A DNA stretch of 37,752 nucleotides from a virus, in IMG/VR virus record IMGVR_UViG_3300047548_000442, positions 1-37,752 of that record. One strand, written 5' to 3'. Each line of letters starts with the position of its first letter. The first letter of the stretch is position 1. This document shows, piece by piece, positions 6,055 through 13,292 of this stretch. The translations under genes were made by a program, and so were the position numbers. The notes under the pieces are model-generated. The model was not told the origin of the DNA. It saw nothing but the letters and a program-made list of their open reading frames with translations, and did no database searches.

Positions 6055-6341
6055 GCGCCACCCCTACCCTCGACGAACTCGCCCAGACCGCGATTGACGC
6101 GCTGGCAGCAATCAACCTCATCCAGACAGCTTGGACAAGCAGCGTTAAGCGCGGTGGCTATGCTGCGAACTTCCGCGATGCCCCACGCATCAGCGATGAT
6201 CTGCTTGAGACGCTTTACGAAGAAATGGTTTTCTTCGACGCCGAAGCTGCCGAGACACTTTCCGAACTTCGCTTCCAGAAAGAGCCAACCGAGCGCGATT
6301 ATGCCGGTGTGTGGCCTAGCGCATCGGAGTTGGCAGCATGA
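6051..6341 (+). CDS. Hypothetical protein, 96 aa
   Basis: This is an acidic helical protein that begins MSATPTLDELAQTAIDALAA. Its central region (TAWTSSVKRGGYAANFRDAP) is the only basic patch, and the C-terminus is acidic. No family is recognised. ATGA overlaps join it to the genes on both sides. It belongs to the five-gene early block that precedes the recombination genes. Confidence 0.65.
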   Translation: MSATPTLDELAQTAIDALAAINLIQTAWTSSVKRGGYAANFRDAPRISDDLLETLYEEMVFFDAEAAETLSELRFQKEPTERDYAGVWPSASELAA

Positions 6342-6583
6342 GCATCACCCTTGCCCAATTCGAGCGCATCGACAGCCTGTTGACGCAACAGCTTCGCGCT
6401 GGCCGCTTCGAAACGTGCGCCGATCCACGCGGCTATATCCAGAACAGCAACCGCCTTCTTGACGCCTGTGCTGATGCGCTGGGTTGGGAATTTACCGAAC
6501 GCTACGCCAGCGCAGAGGATTGCGCCGCAGCAATTGTCACGCAGGCGCTGTTGTGCGCCGACTTTGTGGGAGAGAACGCATGA
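6338..6583 (+). CDS. Hypothetical protein, 81 aa
   Basis: This small protein has three Cys residues spread along it and a helical profile (SITLAQFERIDSLLTQQLRA). No domain is recognised. It is translationally coupled by ATGA overlaps to both neighbours. The function is unknown; it is part of the early small-gene block. Confidence 0.65.
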   Translation: MSITLAQFERIDSLLTQQLRAGRFETCADPRGYIQNSNRLLDACADALGWEFTERYASAEDCAAAIVTQALLCADFVGENA

Positions 6584-6744
6584 ACCCCGCTGAACTCCTG
6601 GCCGACCTCACCGACCTGTTTGATGTAGCCATCAGCGACAGCTTGGACATCGATTGGGGCACCATTGACGGAGCGCGGGCTTGCGCCGCTGCATTGCTTT
6701 CAGATTCGGCGGTTCTCGCTGCGCTTGCGAAGGTGGCCCCATGA
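6580..6744 (+). CDS. Small acidic protein, 54 aa
   Basis: This is a strongly acidic helical protein (DLTDLFDVAISDSLDIDWGT) with an Ala-rich C-terminus. No family is recognised. The charge could suggest DNA mimicry, a common strategy among phage inhibitors, but this is speculation from composition. The start and stop both lie in ATGA overlaps. Confidence 0.6.
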   Translation: MNPAELLADLTDLFDVAISDSLDIDWGTIDGARACAAALLSDSAVLAALAKVAP

Positions 6745-6842
6745 TCCGCCTCCTTGCCACCGAAGCCGCTTGTGGCGCGGCATTTATCGCATTTTTGAGC
6801 CTAGCCCTTTGGATGGCTGGCGGAATGGAGCAAGTAGTATGA
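6741..6842 (+). CDS. Single-span membrane peptide, 33 aa
   Basis: This frame carries one predicted membrane helix (about residues 8-27, ACGAAFIAFLSLALWMAGGM) with Arg at the N-terminal side. It starts with an ATGA overlap and ends in an ATGA overlap with the ERF gene. Tiny membrane peptides in early operons can act in exclusion or regulate host membrane proteins, but there is no direct evidence of function here. Confidence 0.55.
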   Translation: MIRLLATEAACGAAFIAFLSLALWMAGGMEQVV

Positions 6843-7435
6843 TTACCAGTGAAACAATCGACAAGATCGCCCCAGCCTTTGTGAAGGCGCAGGCCGCTTG
6901 CAATGGTGCAAAGAAGTCCAGCAACAACCCGCACTTCAAGTCGAAATATGCCGACCTTGGTGCCGTCTGGGATGCTTGCGAAGGCGCACTAGAAGCCAAC
7001 AAGCTTTCCGTCTTGCAAGGGCTTGGCGAAGTCATTGACGGCAAGATGCAGATCGAAACCATGTTGCTGCACGATAGCGGCCAGTGGATTAAATCGCTGG
7101 CGTCTATCCCCCTGCCCAAAGCCGACCCGCAGGGATACGGCAGCGCGTCCACATACGCCCGCCGTTATACGCTGGCTGCGCTTATGGGCATCGTTCAAGA
7201 GGACGACGACGGCAACGCTGCAAGCCGCCCTGTGCCGGAAAAGAAGGCCGAGCCACTAATCAGCACCGAACAGCGCCTAGACTTGCAAGGGCTTATCGAA
7301 GGCACTGGCAGCAACATCATTGCGTTCTGCCAATTCTATAAGATTGCATCGCTCCCCGATCTGCCAGCCAGCAAGTTCGACCATGCCAAGAAAAGCCTGA
7401 TGAACAAGCTGGGCAAAGCGGGAGAGGCAGCATGA
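6839..7435 (+). CDS. erf: ERF-family single-strand annealing protein
   Basis: The 198-residue protein resembles P22 Erf and related annealing proteins. The N-terminal core carries FVKAQAACNGAKKSSNNPHF, KSKYADLGAVWDAC and the GSASTYARRYTLAALMGI block (about residues 99-116), which is diagnostic for the family. Such proteins anneal complementary single strands and promote circularisation and recombination of phage DNA. The acidic DDDGNAA stretch after the core and a helical C-terminus follow the usual layout. The next two genes encode an exonuclease and SSB, so this is a complete recombination module. Confidence 0.9.
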   Translation: MITSETIDKIAPAFVKAQAACNGAKKSSNNPHFKSKYADLGAVWDACEGALEANKLSVLQGLGEVIDGKMQIETMLLHDSGQWIKSLASIPLPKADPQGYGSASTYARRYTLAALMGIVQEDDDGNAASRPVPEKKAEPLISTEQRLDLQGLIEGTGSNIIAFCQFYKIASLPDLPASKFDHAKKSLMNKLGKAGEAA

Positions 7436-8055
7436 CACCACAACGCACTCCCGAATGGTTCGCACAACGCGCCGGATGCCTCACCGCATCCCGTGTTGGC
7501 GACATGATGGCCAAGACTAAATCAGGCTATTCAGCAAGCCGCGCAAACTACGCAGCGCAACTGATAGCCGAGCGCCTCACAGGGACGCCAGCGCCATCGT
7601 TTAGCAACGCCGCTATGCAGCACGGCATCGATACCGAAGCAGAGGCCCGGAACGCTTATGAGTTCATTCACGGCGTTACCGTGATTGAAGCGCCGTTCGT
7701 GCGTCACCCAGTTATTGAATGGTCTGGCGCGTCACCCGACGGGCTTGTCGGCGTTGAAGGGCTTGTTGAGATCAAATGCCCCAATACGGCAACGCACATC
7801 GCCACGCTGCAAGGCTCCAGCATTGACCAAAAGTATATCTATCAGATGCAATGGCAGATGGCTTGCACCGATATGAACTGGTGCGACTTTGCCAGCTTTG
7901 ATCCGCGCCTGCCCGTTGAAATGCAGCTGCACGTTCGCCGCGTCCACCGTGACGATGCGCTGATAGCCGAGATCGAAGCGGAGGCAATCGCCTTCCTTGA
8001 TGAAATAGCCGCAACGGTTGCGGACTTAGAAAACACCTACAGGAAGGCAGCATAA
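7432..8055 (+). CDS. YqaJ-family phage exonuclease (lambda Exo-like)
   Basis: The 207-residue protein has the PD-(D/E)XK nuclease fold of the YqaJ/lambda exonuclease group. Visible motifs are TASRVGDMM near the N-terminus, HGIDTEAEARNAY (64-76), SPDGLV with D103, EIKCP with E113 and K115, and YQMQWQMA with the conserved Gln residues. It degrades one strand of duplex ends to produce single strands for the upstream ERF protein. Its ATGA start overlaps the ERF stop, and its TAATG end overlaps SSB. Confidence 0.92.
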   Translation: MTPQRTPEWFAQRAGCLTASRVGDMMAKTKSGYSASRANYAAQLIAERLTGTPAPSFSNAAMQHGIDTEAEARNAYEFIHGVTVIEAPFVRHPVIEWSGASPDGLVGVEGLVEIKCPNTATHIATLQGSSIDQKYIYQMQWQMACTDMNWCDFASFDPRLPVEMQLHVRRVHRDDALIAEIEAEAIAFLDEIAATVADLENTYRKAA

Positions 8056-8426
8056 TGCAAAGCATAACCATCACAGGCGGATTAGGCCGCGATGCCGAAC
8101 TTAAAAGCACACAAGGCGGCGACAACATCCTCTCGTTCAGCGTCGGCTCCAGCCAAGGCTATGGCGAGAAGAAAACGACCAACTGGTTCCGCTGCACCGT
8201 CTGGGGCAAGCGTGGCGTATCGATCGCGCAATACTTGACCAAGGGAACGAAAGTCACCGTTCAAGGCGAACTGTCCATAGGCGAGTATGACGGCAAGCCG
8301 CAGTTTGATATTCGCGTCAATGAAGTCGAATGGCAGCGCAACGATGCGCCGCGCCAAGCCGCAGAAACGCCAGCGCAGGGTTCGTCATGGGACGACACCG
8401 ACCTAGACGACAGTGTGCCTTTTTAA
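8055..8426 (+). CDS. ssb: Single-stranded DNA-binding protein
   Basis: The 123-residue protein has an OB-fold with the SSB pattern: SITITGGLGRDAELK, the NWFRCTVWGKRG strand and VTVQGELSIGEYDGK. It is followed by a short linker rich in Gln and Ala and the acidic tip DDSVPF, which in the family recruits partner proteins. It is shorter than most bacterial SSBs because the linker is short. It protects single strands made in replication and by the adjacent exonuclease. Confidence 0.95.
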   Translation: MQSITITGGLGRDAELKSTQGGDNILSFSVGSSQGYGEKKTTNWFRCTVWGKRGVSIAQYLTKGTKVTVQGELSIGEYDGKPQFDIRVNEVEWQRNDAPRQAAETPAQGSSWDDTDLDDSVPF

Positions 8427-8427
8427 G

Positions 8428-8757
8428 ATGCTGGCAAAGCTTCGCCCGTTCAGCCGCATGAAGGCCAAATACAATCCTACGCCCACGGCAAAGGAAAAGC
8501 GCCACCATATCCGCCTGATTAACTTGCCTTGCATCGCTTGCAAGGGAGCGGGCGGCGTCTTTCACCACCTATTGACGGAAGCAACTGGCAAGCGGTGGCG
8601 GCGAGATCATGAGTTTGGCCTGCCCATGTGCGACCATTGCCACCGGGCGCTTCATGCCCACGGCGACGAACGCACATGGTGTCAGGTGCAAGGCTTCGAT
8701 CCGTCCATTGAGGCTGGAATGTATCGCCTAGAGAGCATTCAAGCGGGGATATTATGA
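8428..8757 (+). CDS. Ref-like/DUF968-type HNH nuclease
   Basis: The protein (109 residues from ATG 8428) has a zinc-binding HNH-like core. It reads LPCIACKGAG, then FHHLL, then a basic GKRWRRDHE, then LPMCDHCHRALHAHGDE and a final Trp and Gly. This pattern is that of phage P1 Ref and related proteins, some of which are RecA-dependent nucleases. The start is uncertain: ATG 8428 lies one base after the SSB stop without a clear ribosome binding site, GTG 8413 is in frame upstream and ATG 8458 downstream. It follows ERF, Exo and SSB, so a recombination role fits. Confidence 0.75.
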   Translation: MLAKLRPFSRMKAKYNPTPTAKEKRHHIRLINLPCIACKGAGGVFHHLLTEATGKRWRRDHEFGLPMCDHCHRALHAHGDERTWCQVQGFDPSIEAGMYRLESIQAGIL

Positions 8758-9380
8758 CCGAGAAAAAACAACGCAAGCCAATGTCCGCTGAACAAAAAGC
8801 TAAAATTGCGGCTACTCATCGCGCAAAGTTTAATGATCCCGAATACAGGGCAATGCACAAAGCAAGGTCGGCTGCTGCAAATAAAAAGTGGCATTCCGAC
8901 CCTGAAAATGCGGCCAAATTTGCACAGCATTCAAGCGACCGCATGAAAAAGCGCCACGCCGAAGATAACTGGAAGGCTGAAGGTGGTAGGTCTGGAATTT
9001 CAAGCCGAGGCATAAAGAAAGCACTCGACACCCATAAGGAAATGTATCGGAAACTGGCCAAAGACCGATACGCCGATGGCCTTGGTCTAAACTCCGATGC
9101 AGCAAAAGCTGCAAAGGTAGCTGCCGGTAAATGGATAATGAAAGCGGCAAAAGACGCGCTACATTCTGAAACAAATTACAACGAAGTTTATCGGGAAGCA
9201 CATTTGAGGCTGCGCCGCGAAATGCCCTACGACGGCCCTAGCGATGGAGCCGACTATCACGAATACATAAAAAAGCTAGGAACCGCGACAGTCAATAGTC
9301 CTGAATGCAGGAAAGTTGCAGATGAATTTATGCGGGTTGCCATACCTAGATTTGCAAAAAAATGGCAGGCGCAAAAATGA
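8754..9380 (+). CDS. Lysine-rich NUMOD3-like protein, 208 aa
   Basis: The N-terminal third resembles NUMOD3-type DNA-binding motifs of homing endonucleases (MSAEQKAKIAATHRAKFNDP, then RSAAANKKWHSDPENAAKF). These are short helix repeats with conserved Lys and Ala. No HNH or GIY-YIG catalytic motif is seen. The remaining part is helical and very basic, and its codons look richer in A than those of its neighbours, which suggests separate ancestry. ATGA overlaps join it to the HNH gene before and NinB after. It could be a homing-endonuclease relic or a separate DNA-binding protein. Confidence 0.55.
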   Translation: MTEKKQRKPMSAEQKAKIAATHRAKFNDPEYRAMHKARSAAANKKWHSDPENAAKFAQHSSDRMKKRHAEDNWKAEGGRSGISSRGIKKALDTHKEMYRKLAKDRYADGLGLNSDAAKAAKVAAGKWIMKAAKDALHSETNYNEVYREAHLRLRREMPYDGPSDGADYHEYIKKLGTATVNSPECRKVADEFMRVAIPRFAKKWQAQK

Positions 9381-9757
9381 CCGGACAAACGCTTATCCTT
9401 AGCGGCCAGCACCAGCGCGACCTTGCCAAACGCTTGATCGACAAGGCCCCGCCTAACGCCGTTATGAACGTGCGGGAAGCAACGCGCAACGCCGACCAGA
9501 ACGCGAAACTGTGGGCGATGTTGTCCGATATATCACGCGCCAAGCCAGAAGGCCGCAGGATGACCGCAGAATTGTGGAAGGCCGTCTTTATGCAGGCTTG
9601 TGGCCATGAAGTGCAGTTTTTGAACGGGCTGGACGGATTGCCGTTCCCGTCAGGCTTTAGATCGTCGCGCCTCAATGTGGGGCAGATGGCAGACCTTATC
9701 AGTTTTATCGCGGCCTATGGCGACCAACACGGCGTCATTTGGTCAAAGGAAGTTTAA
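9377..9757 (+). CDS. ninB: NinB-like recombination protein
   Basis: The 126-residue protein matches the lambda NinB/Orf group. It shows the VREATRNADQNAKLWAML block, then ELWKAVFMQACGHEVQFLNG and the RSSRLNVGQMADLISFIAAYG end. NinB binds single-stranded DNA and SSB and helps RecA or annealing proteins load. The start at 9377 is set by an ATGA overlap; the open frame extends five codons upstream. It closes the recombination cluster. Confidence 0.85.
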   Translation: MTGQTLILSGQHQRDLAKRLIDKAPPNAVMNVREATRNADQNAKLWAMLSDISRAKPEGRRMTAELWKAVFMQACGHEVQFLNGLDGLPFPSGFRSSRLNVGQMADLISFIAAYGDQHGVIWSKEV

Positions 9758-9801
9758 CCCCCAAGGGAAAGGGTGCAGCCTAAGAAGCGGCCCTCAATAT
9801 T

Positions 9802-9936
9802 ATGACAATACGGACACAAGGCCAGAATAACTGGAACTATCGCCAAGGCTATCAGCGAGTGCAGCGCAACCCTGCGCCGATACAGGCGATTGAAACACCC
9901 CGCGTATCATGGCTGGCAAAGGTGCTGGGACGGTGA
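9802..9936 (+). CDS. Small basic protein, 44 aa
   Basis: This is a short basic protein beginning MTIRTQGQNNWNYRQGYQRV, rich in Gln, Asn and Arg. No family is recognised. Its stop overlaps the GTG start of the PP-loop gene (GTGA), so the two may be translated together. The 44 bases before it hold no other gene. Confidence 0.5.
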   Translation: MTIRTQGQNNWNYRQGYQRVQRNPAPIQAIETPRVSWLAKVLGR

Positions 9937-10682
9937 GCCGTGTTGTGTCTTGGTTTTCGTGTGGAGCCGCCAGTGCGGTTGCTACCAAACTAACTTTGCA
10001 AAAGTATCGCGGTAAGCGCGAAGTCGTCATTGCATACTGCGAAACAGGCGGAGAGCATCCTGACAACAAGCGATTTATGGCGGACTGCGCCCGATGGTTT
10101 AATCAGGACGTTGTGCGCGTCAAAAACACTAAATACGCCAGCGTTTGGGACTTATGGGAAAAGCGCCGCTTTCTGTCAGGTGTGAATGGCGCACTATGCA
10201 CAAGCGAAATGAAGGTTGCGCCGCGCATGGACTTTCAGTTGCCAAGCGATACCCATATATTCGGATATACAGCCGATGCCGCCGACATAAAACGCGCAAC
10301 CGACTTTCGCTCCCATTGGGACTTAATGAATGTTGAAACGCCGTTGATTGACGCCGGGCTGAATAAGTCGAACGTGCTGGCGATGATCGAAGGCGCAGGG
10401 ATTAAGCTGCCAGTGCTTTACGGCCTTGGCTTTCACAACAACAACTGCATCCCCTGCGTAAAGGCCACAAGCCCTGATTACTGGTCACTGGTGCGCCGTG
10501 AGTTTCCAGAGGAGTTTGACCGAATGGCGAAGCTATCTCGTGAACTAAACGTGCGCCTGACCCGCATAAAGGACGAACGCACGTTTATTGATGAGATACC
10601 CGCAAACTGGCCTTGCACTGATCCGATTGCGCCAGCTTGTGATTTTATGTGCCAATTTGCAGAAATGGACAAAGCCGCATGA
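9933..10682 (+). CDS. PP-loop ATPase of the phage PAPS-reductase-like family
   Basis: The N-terminus has a variant PP-loop, SWFSCGAASAV, in place of SGGxDS, which binds ATP and forms an adenylate in the family. Further features are ETGGEHPDN, LCTSEMK, and Cys pairs in NNNCIPCVKA and ACDFMC that could hold an iron-sulphur cluster. Phage members are annotated as PAPS reductase-like, but their substrate is unknown. They resemble DndC and tRNA-thiolation enzymes as much as sulphate assimilation enzymes. GTG 9933 (249 residues) overlaps the previous stop; ATG 9909 would add eight residues. A role in nucleic-acid modification or defence evasion is inference. Confidence 0.75.
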   Translation: MSRVVSWFSCGAASAVATKLTLQKYRGKREVVIAYCETGGEHPDNKRFMADCARWFNQDVVRVKNTKYASVWDLWEKRRFLSGVNGALCTSEMKVAPRMDFQLPSDTHIFGYTADAADIKRATDFRSHWDLMNVETPLIDAGLNKSNVLAMIEGAGIKLPVLYGLGFHNNNCIPCVKATSPDYWSLVRREFPEEFDRMAKLSRELNVRLTRIKDERTFIDEIPANWPCTDPIAPACDFMCQFAEMDKAA

Positions 10683-10717
10683 CCCGCCGGGCTGTCATAC
10701 GCGAATGGCCGCTATGA
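10679..10717 (+). CDS. 12-aa mini-ORF linking two genes
   Basis: A 12-codon frame (MTRRAVIREWPL) begins in an ATGA overlap with the PP-loop gene stop and ends in an ATGA overlap with ATG 10714 of the next gene. The Xis-like gene has no clear ribosome binding site, so this mini-ORF may serve to carry ribosomes across. It may also be chance. Confidence 0.3.
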   Translation: MTRRAVIREWPL

Positions 10718-10938
10718 ACGCTTGGCCTGCCATGATGCTGCGCAAGACAGCCGCTTCTTACTGCGAGCTGTCAGAGGCTGCGTTTGAGCGCGAGGTTAAT
10801 GCCGGACGCTTACCCGCACCCGTAATGTTTGGCGGCAAACAACATTGGCATCGCGTATCACTGGACAAAGACCTAGAACGGATCGCCGGGATGATGTCCG
10901 ACTGGCGCAGAGAAAGCCCCCTATATGGTAGCGCGTAA
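10714..10938 (+). CDS. Xis-like/MerR-type small DNA-binding protein
   Basis: The 74-residue protein contains MLRKTAASYCELSEAAFERE, a winged-HTH helix pair, followed by a wing-like GRLPAPVMFGGKQHWHRV and ERIAGMMSDWRRE. This pattern is common in small proteins that precede phage integrases and act as excisionases or directionality factors. It overlaps the integrase start by 14 bases. Possible starts are 10705, 10714 and 10732; 10714 is chosen from an ATGA overlap with the mini-ORF. Confidence 0.7.
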   Translation: MNAWPAMMLRKTAASYCELSEAAFEREVNAGRLPAPVMFGGKQHWHRVSLDKDLERIAGMMSDWRRESPLYGSA

Positions 10939-11941
10939 AACACTCCCCCATGTCAAATACGTTAAGGCGCGAGGCCGCGACTATTGGTATTTTGACACCG
11001 GAACATTCAAGGAAGGCAAGCCAATTTATAAGCGCCTGCCTAACATCAAAGACCCGTCTTTTGGCGCGTCCTATGCCTCATTCATGGCGGGCAGAACGCG
11101 GCGCAATAACGTGGCTGCGTTTATGACGGTTTCAAAGCTGGCAGAACTATTTGAGGCCAGCCCTAAGTTTGCAGCCCTGTCACCGGGAAGCCGAAAGAAC
11201 TATGCCATCCACCTTCGCAAGATCGACGCGCTTGTAGGCAAGGCTCCCGTCAATGAACTGGAACCCCGTGATGTCACGCGCATGATGGATGAACTTTCCA
11301 AAACCCCCGGCACTGCTAACATGATTTTATCGGTGACAGGCGCGTTGTATAAATGGGGAAGGCAGCGCCACCATGTCGCCCGCAACGTCAATCCTGTGCA
11401 GGACATTGAGCCATTCGAACTTGGTAGCCACCAGCCTTGGCCTGATAACGTGCTGCGCGATGCCTTAGCTTCGCCAGATGACCGCATAAGGCTGGCAACG
11501 CATTTGCTCTATTACACAGCGCAGCGCATCGGTGATGTGTGCCGGATGCGATGGAACGACATTCGCGGCAATTCAATATCAGTGATGCAGGACAAGACGG
11601 ACAAGCCGCTAGATATTGCGTTGCACTCCGCACTTGCCGCTGAACTGGCTAGGACGCCCCGCAAGGGCATGACGATCCTAACCAACTGGAAAGATGCCCC
11701 GATAAGCGACCAGCCTATCAGAAACGCCTTAAAAGCGCATTGTGCTGCATACGGTCTAGACCTTGTGCCGCACGGCCTCCGCAAGAACGCCGTTATCGCT
11801 TTGCTAGAGGCTGGCTGCACTGTTGCAGAGACTGCATCGGTGTCCGGGCAATCGTTCCAGATGGTCGAATATTATGCCAAGCTGCGTGACCAGAAACGCC
11901 TGTCTAGCGCAGCCATTTTGAAGTGGGAAAAGAAGGTTTAA
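10925..11941 (+). CDS. int: Tyrosine-family integrase
   Basis: The 338-residue protein shows an N-terminal arm-binding region, a core-binding domain (about residues 68-150) and a catalytic domain. Catalytic residues read R201 (TAQRIGDVCRMRW), a Lys at 224 or 227 in the beta hairpin, H283 and R286 (PHGLRK), and nucleophile Y317 (VEYYAKL). The second histidine, usually in SGH, is Gln309 here, a known variation. It inserts and, with the Xis-like protein, excises the phage at an att site. The attP core cannot be identified from this sequence, but the 258 bases downstream are the likely place. Confidence 0.93.
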   Translation: MVARKTLPHVKYVKARGRDYWYFDTGTFKEGKPIYKRLPNIKDPSFGASYASFMAGRTRRNNVAAFMTVSKLAELFEASPKFAALSPGSRKNYAIHLRKIDALVGKAPVNELEPRDVTRMMDELSKTPGTANMILSVTGALYKWGRQRHHVARNVNPVQDIEPFELGSHQPWPDNVLRDALASPDDRIRLATHLLYYTAQRIGDVCRMRWNDIRGNSISVMQDKTDKPLDIALHSALAAELARTPRKGMTILTNWKDAPISDQPIRNALKAHCAAYGLDLVPHGLRKNAVIALLEAGCTVAETASVSGQSFQMVEYYAKLRDQKRLSSAAILKWEKKV

Positions 11942-11960
11942 GGGTTATGGAACAAACCCT
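11941..11960. repeat. Hairpin directly after integrase
   Basis: AGGGTT (11941-11946) and AACCCT (11955-11960) are perfect 6-base arms around eight bases, starting at the last base of the integrase stop. There is no T run, so it is not a classical terminator. The position next to int would suit an att-related or RNA-stabilising element. Confidence 0.35.
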
Positions 11961-12010
11961 AAACAGGAAAACATCTGGAAACACCGCCCGCAAACCAAGC
12001 ATTTCCGCCG

Positions 12011-12038
12011 TTGACAGTAACGTGTCGATTAATGTAAG
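12011..12038 (+). promoter_or_regulatory. Candidate promoter for the 12200-12708 genes
   Basis: A perfect TTGACA (12011-12016) and TGTAAG (12033-12038) are 16 bases apart in the int downstream gap. It would allow the next two genes to be expressed independently of the early operon, perhaps in the lysogen. The gap 11942-12199 otherwise holds two inverted repeats and no convincing gene. Confidence 0.4.
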
Positions 12039-12080
12039 TTGGCATCAATCCAGTATTTTTTGGGCTTCACCACTGAAAAC

Positions 12081-12103
12081 AGTGCTTAATGACCTCAAGC
12101 ACT
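12081..12103. repeat. Inverted repeat downstream of integrase
   Basis: AGTGCTT (12081-12087) and AAGCACT (12097-12103) are perfect 7-base arms separated by nine bases. It could be an integrase arm site, a regulator site or an RNA hairpin. Nothing in the sequence decides between these. Confidence 0.4.
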
Positions 12104-12199
12104 TAGCAGATTGCGGAAAACATTTTCGGCCCGGATCACGCGCGCCCGCTGCGTATTTCAATCGAGGGCTATTGAGGCAATTTTGAAGGGAGAAAGCAA

Positions 12200-12646
12200 A
12201 TGACAGACGATAGATACGGAAAAATCCACACAGACGGGAGCCGCTCCGGTGGTCAGCCGTTAAACGATAGCATTGAAGCAAAAGCCTTGGCGCTGGTGAA
12301 TGAGGTGCAAGCTGATTGGAATTACCAACTTGGTTCGCTGGTGTTTAAGCGTGACCGAGACATATTTTCCGAAGCACTATGCCGCGCCATTGAACAACTC
12401 GAAGCCTTCCGGCAAGAGGTGAGCGATGTGGTGGAGGGCTACCTAGACGGTCCGCCAATAGAGCGTCACCTTATTATTGACACTTTACGCAGCCTCATCA
12501 CCCCCAAGCCCAAGCCTGACCCGCTGGTTGCTGTGGTGTATGAGGTTGACAATGGCCCTGCGTGGGACAGCCCCGAAGATTACTCCAACAAAATCCGCGC
12601 CGCACTGGAAGCGCGTGGGCTGGAGATACGGAGCAAGGGGCAATGA
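12200..12646 (+). CDS. Hypothetical protein, 148 aa
   Basis: The protein is acidic and helical, with a flexible N-terminus (MTDDRYGKIHTDGSRSGG). It has a predicted helical middle (EAKALALVNEVQADWNYQLG and RAIEQLEAFRQEVSDVVEGY) and a proline-lysine linker (PKPKPDP). No family is recognised. A good ribosome binding site (AAGGGAG) precedes ATG 12200. A promoter candidate lies 160 bases upstream, so it may be expressed separately from int, possibly as a lysogenic conversion or accessory gene. Confidence 0.7.
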   Translation: MTDDRYGKIHTDGSRSGGQPLNDSIEAKALALVNEVQADWNYQLGSLVFKRDRDIFSEALCRAIEQLEAFRQEVSDVVEGYLDGPPIERHLIIDTLRSLITPKPKPDPLVAVVYEVDNGPAWDSPEDYSNKIRAALEARGLEIRSKGQ

Positions 12647-12708
12647 CCATGTTCCTATGGATGCTCTACATCATAGGCACGGCATACATCTTTGGTGAGG
12701 ATCAGTAA
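12643..12708 (+). CDS. 21-aa membrane peptide
   Basis: A 21-codon frame starts in an ATGA overlap with the preceding gene and encodes one hydrophobic helix (TMFLWMLYIIGTAYIFG) ending in acidic residues. It overlaps by seven bases, tail to tail, with the minus-strand gene at 12702. It may be real because of the overlap, but it is too short to be sure. Confidence 0.4.
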   Translation: MTMFLWMLYIIGTAYIFGEDQ

Positions 12709-13292
12709 CCCTTATCTTCAGCACCAATGGGACGCCACTTTTCCAACTTAGACCAGTGGCGTCGTACATAATCCTCAGCCGCAGGGGCTTTCTCACCAAG
12801 GCGGATAAGCATTGCATCGATGCTTGGTTCAGCAACCCCTGCAATCGCCATTTCGTTTGTATACGACACCGGATTGATTGCTGGAATATCTGGCCAGTAG
12901 CCCTTCAGCTTGTAAGGGCTGTCAGAGCGGATCAGCGAACGCGCTTGCAGTCGATACTCCCCAGCCATGTCAGAACGCCCATAAAACAGTTTGATAGCGG
13001 CAATCTCGATAGCCTGACCCATCAACTCGCGCTCATGTAGATTGAACGGCAGAACCTTGAGGCCCACCAGCATCATGACGGCGAGGCCAATTAGAGCAAA
13101 GGGAAGGCCAATGGCGAACGCAGCAATGGCTCCGACCAATGGTGGCACAAGCCAGAACCAGAACGCATAGCGCCAGAACTCATAATATTCTTGCAGCAAT
13201 ACGGCAGCAAAGTAGCGCGTCCCTGTGTGAATCACGATGCCTGTTGCGCCGTTCTGTGCAAAGTCGCGTTCGCTTTTAACTATGCGGATCAT
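12702..13292 (-). CDS. Membrane protein of the lysis region, 196 aa
   Basis: This is the last gene of the long minus-strand late operon. A short cytoplasmic N-terminus (MIRIVKSERDFAQNG) is followed by two closely spaced membrane helices between about residues 38 and 82 (WFWLVPPLVGAIAAFAIGLP and ALIGLAVMMLVGLKVL). A soluble basic C-terminal half of about 110 residues follows. No family is recognised. The start overlaps the Rz stop as ATGA. The topology could suit superinfection exclusion or an accessory lysis function, but that is inference. No clear terminator separates it from the convergent genes. Confidence 0.65.
   Translation of the reverse strand: MIRIVKSERDFAQNGATGIVIHTGTRYFAAVLLQEYYEFWRYAFWFWLVPPLVGAIAAFAIGLPFALIGLAVMMLVGLKVLPFNLHERELMGQAIEIAAIKLFYGRSDMAGEYRLQARSLIRSDSPYKLKGYWPDIPAINPVSYTNEMAIAGVAEPSIDAMLIRLGEKAPAAEDYVRRHWSKLEKWRPIGAEDKGY

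Noticed and set aside
11947-12186. A 79-codon frame after the integrase
   Set aside because: It has no ribosome binding site, unremarkable composition, and it covers a promoter candidate and an inverted repeat. It is more likely an att or regulatory gap.
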